A program made the position numbers and the translations under genes. The notes below the pieces were generated by a model. That model was not told where the DNA came from and did no database searches. It worked only from the letters and a program-made list of their open reading frames with translations. From Pseudomonadota bacterium (lineage in GTDB: Bacteria; Pseudomonadota; Alphaproteobacteria; UBA8366; JADFVY01): a stretch of DNA of 6,964 bases. The stretch lies in contig JADFVY010000393.1 of NCBI GenBank assembly GCA_015222795.1, positions 1-6,964 on the forward strand, given 5' to 3'. Within the stretch, counting starts at the first letter, position 1, and each line of letters opens with the position of its first letter. Shown here in pieces: positions 5,588-6,964 of the stretch.

Positions 5588-6796
5588 ATGAGCCGACAGG
5601 CGCTAAAGGCTGCAATCGTTGCCGATGATCTTACCGGCGCCCTGGATGCCGCGGCGCCTTTTGCCCGGCGCGGTCTGCTTACGCGCGTCGCCATTGGCCC
5701 GGATTCCCTGGATGAAGCCGTGAGATCGGGGGCGGAGGTCGTATCGGTCAATACCGACAGCCGGCATCTGCCGGCACGCGCAGCAGCCGAACGGTGCGCC
5801 GCAAGCATCAAATTCCTGGCGGCGCACGCTCCGCGTCTTCTGATCAAGAAGATCGATTCGACGTTGCGCGGCAATGTCGTCGCCGAATGCCTGGCCGCGC
5901 TCGATTCGGTACCCGAACGAAACCTGCTGCTATGCCCTGCGATGCCAAGCCAGGGACGCGTGTTGCGGGCAGGCGTCCTCCATGTGCATGGAATCCCCCT
6001 GCCCGAAAGTCCCATTGGGCACGATGTTCGGTCCCCGCCGCCTAAGGAGTCCCTCCTGGACCTGTTCAGGACGGCGCGCCCGCATACCAGGGTATCACTT
6101 CTTCCGGCCGGGGCCGCGCCGCATGAGACGGGCTCCAACAACATCGTGATAGCCGATGCGACGGAGGAAAATCATCTGAATCGGCTGGCCAGGGCCGCCC
6201 TTCATAATTGTGAAAATACGCTGTTTGCCGGGGCCGGCGGACTGACTGCCGCCTTGGCGGATGCCGCATTTGGACCTGAGGAGAATGGAATACGTCCGGA
6301 CGGCGTCGGGGAATCTCTCATGTTCCTCGTTGGCTCACGTAATTCGCGGTCGGCGACCCAGTCCGCCGCACTTATGGAAGGCCGCCCGGACTGTTGTACG
6401 CTGGATGCACCGGATGGCTGTATGGATGTCAGCAGTTGCCGTGAAGGCGCCGGCATTATTCTTCTCCGTGCGACGCAGGCAGACCCGGCTGTCGAGGTGG
6501 ATGCCGATGATGTCGCGGACTCACTGGCTGCTTCGGCCGAGACACTATTGCGCGCCCATGACATCGGCGCCTTACTGGCCACCGGCGGCGATACCGTCCT
6601 GGCGTTGTTGCGACGGCTTGGTATTAATTGTCTCGAGGTAAAGGGTGAGATACAGGCGGGTGTGGTTTGGAGCTTGATTGAAACGGGCGGCCACCAAACC
6701 GCCCTGGTCACCAAGGCCGGTGGATTCGGCGGCGATCGGCTATTTATGGATGTGGCCAACTGGTTCGACGGGCGCGGCCTCGACACAAATGGATGA
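5588..6796 (+). CDS. dtnK: DUF1537 four-carbon acid sugar kinase (DtnK/OtnK family)
   Basis: This is a cytoplasmic ATP-dependent kinase of the two-domain DUF1537 family, which phosphorylates four-carbon acid sugars such as D-threonate at O4. The N-terminal substrate domain shows VADDLTGALD (11-20), NTDSR (55-59), KKIDSTLRGNV (87-97) and PAMPSQGR (117-124). The C-terminal nucleotide-binding domain shows VGSRNSRSATQ (248-258), ATGGDT (331-336) and TKAGGFGG (375-382). The 402-residue length is slightly short but within family range. EIQAGVVWS (354-362) differs from the usual ExxPGVP pattern: both prolines are replaced. The GGGG just after the pdxA2 stop may serve as a weak ribosome binding site 8 bases before the ATG. 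Pairing with pdxA2 supports D-threonate kinase activity rather than the OtnK role, which is normally paired with OtnC and OtnI. The exact sugar acid is not shown by the sequence. Confidence 0.92.
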   Translation: MSRQALKAAIVADDLTGALDAAAPFARRGLLTRVAIGPDSLDEAVRSGAEVVSVNTDSRHLPARAAAERCAASIKFLAAHAPRLLIKKIDSTLRGNVVAECLAALDSVPERNLLLCPAMPSQGRVLRAGVLHVHGIPLPESPIGHDVRSPPPKESLLDLFRTARPHTRVSLLPAGAAPHETGSNNIVIADATEENHLNRLARAALHNCENTLFAGAGGLTAALADAAFGPEENGIRPDGVGESLMFLVGSRNSRSATQSAALMEGRPDCCTLDAPDGCMDVSSCREGAGIILLRATQADPAVEVDADDVADSLAASAETLLRAHDIGALLATGGDTVLALLRRLGINCLEVKGEIQAGVVWSLIETGGHQTALVTKAGGFGGDRLFMDVANWFDGRGLDTNG

Positions 6797-6813
6797 GGTG
6801 GGCACCCGCAGCT

Positions 6814-6853
6814 GGCGGAAAAACCCGCCCGATCCGGGCTCTCTTCTCGGGCG
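6814..6853 (+). terminator. Overlapping hairpins after dtnK, possible operon terminator
   Basis: Three stems share bases in this stretch, so only some can form at once. They are GGCGG (6814-6818) with CCGCC (6825-6829), GCCCG (6827-6831) with CGGGC (6835-6839), and CGCCCGA (6826-6832) with TCGGGCG (6847-6853). The second is followed by TCTCTTCTC, a pyrimidine tract but not a clean T run. It begins 17 bases after the dtnK stop, where the operon should end. Termination is plausible but not certain. Confidence 0.35.
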
Positions 6854-6907
6854 TCAAATGATAGACAAATAGGTAGATCCGCGCCGCCCGATCACCCGCC
6901 CCCGCCC

Positions 6908-6926
6908 GGAACCAGCGGGTTCCCGC
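6908..6926. repeat. Inverted repeat near the window end
   Basis: GGAACC (6908-6913) and GGTTCC (6918-6923) are a perfect 6-bp inverted repeat with a 4-base loop. An alternative stem, GCGG (6915-6918) with CCGC (6923-6926), overlaps it. It could be a terminator for this operon or for a convergent gene beyond the window. Neither strand shows a clear T tract after it. The rest of 6797-6964 has no supported gene. Confidence 0.3.
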
Positions 6927-6964
6927 CGCGCCTTATACAGATCCCCCCCAGAAACAGATGAGAA

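Noticed and set aside
6857..6964. Open - strand frames at the right edge that might be the 3' end of a convergent gene.
   Set aside because: Only about 20-37 codons are visible, in competing frames rich in Gly and Arg, with no recognisable family. They cannot be supported without the sequence beyond the window.
1..6964. Search by eye for tRNA, rRNA, CRISPR repeats, insertion sequences and attachment sites.
   Set aside because: No repeated spacer pattern, terminal inverted repeats, transposase or integrase motif, or tRNA-like fold was seen.

Overview
The window is a GC-rich stretch (roughly 60% G+C by eye) with every convincing gene on the + strand. It reads like the chromosome of an alphaproteobacterium: strong G/C bias at third codon positions, a TRAP carboxylate transporter, and dense ATGA start/stop overlaps. 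This is a judgement from style and gene families, not a taxonomic assignment.

Layout: (1) 1-629 is the end of a KDPG/KDPGal-type aldolase (dgoA-like) whose first few codons lie before the window. (2) 630-899 is a 270-base non-coding gap with a weak hairpin after the aldolase, a perfect GntR/FadR-type operator palindrome (AATTGT-ATA-ACAATT), an AT-rich promoter-like stretch, two short GC-rich hairpins and a strong ribosome binding site. (3) 900-3757 is a complete tripartite TRAP transporter: a periplasmic receptor (dctP), a small membrane subunit (dctQ) and a large membrane subunit (dctM). (4) 3818-6796 holds three enzymes: a classical short-chain dehydrogenase/reductase (SDR), a PdxA2-type 4-phospho-acid-sugar dehydrogenase and a DUF1537 acid-sugar kinase (DtnK/OtnK family). 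(5) 6797-6964 has no recognisable gene and contains overlapping hairpins that may end the transcript.

Likely joint role: the TRAP system imports a sugar acid. The DUF1537 kinase phosphorylates a four-carbon acid such as D-threonate at O4. The PdxA2 enzyme then oxidises the 4-phosphate at C3, and the unstable 3-keto acid loses CO2 to give dihydroxyacetone phosphate. The kinase plus PdxA2 pair is the established D-threonate pathway. The exact substrate here, and the step done by the SDR, cannot be settled from sequence. The upstream aldolase belongs to a related sugar-acid route (pyruvate plus glyceraldehyde 3-phosphate), so the neighbourhood looks like an acid-sugar catabolic locus. No regulator gene, RNA gene, mobile element or CRISPR array was seen. 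The families are all known; the open points are the SDR, the true substrate and the control region.
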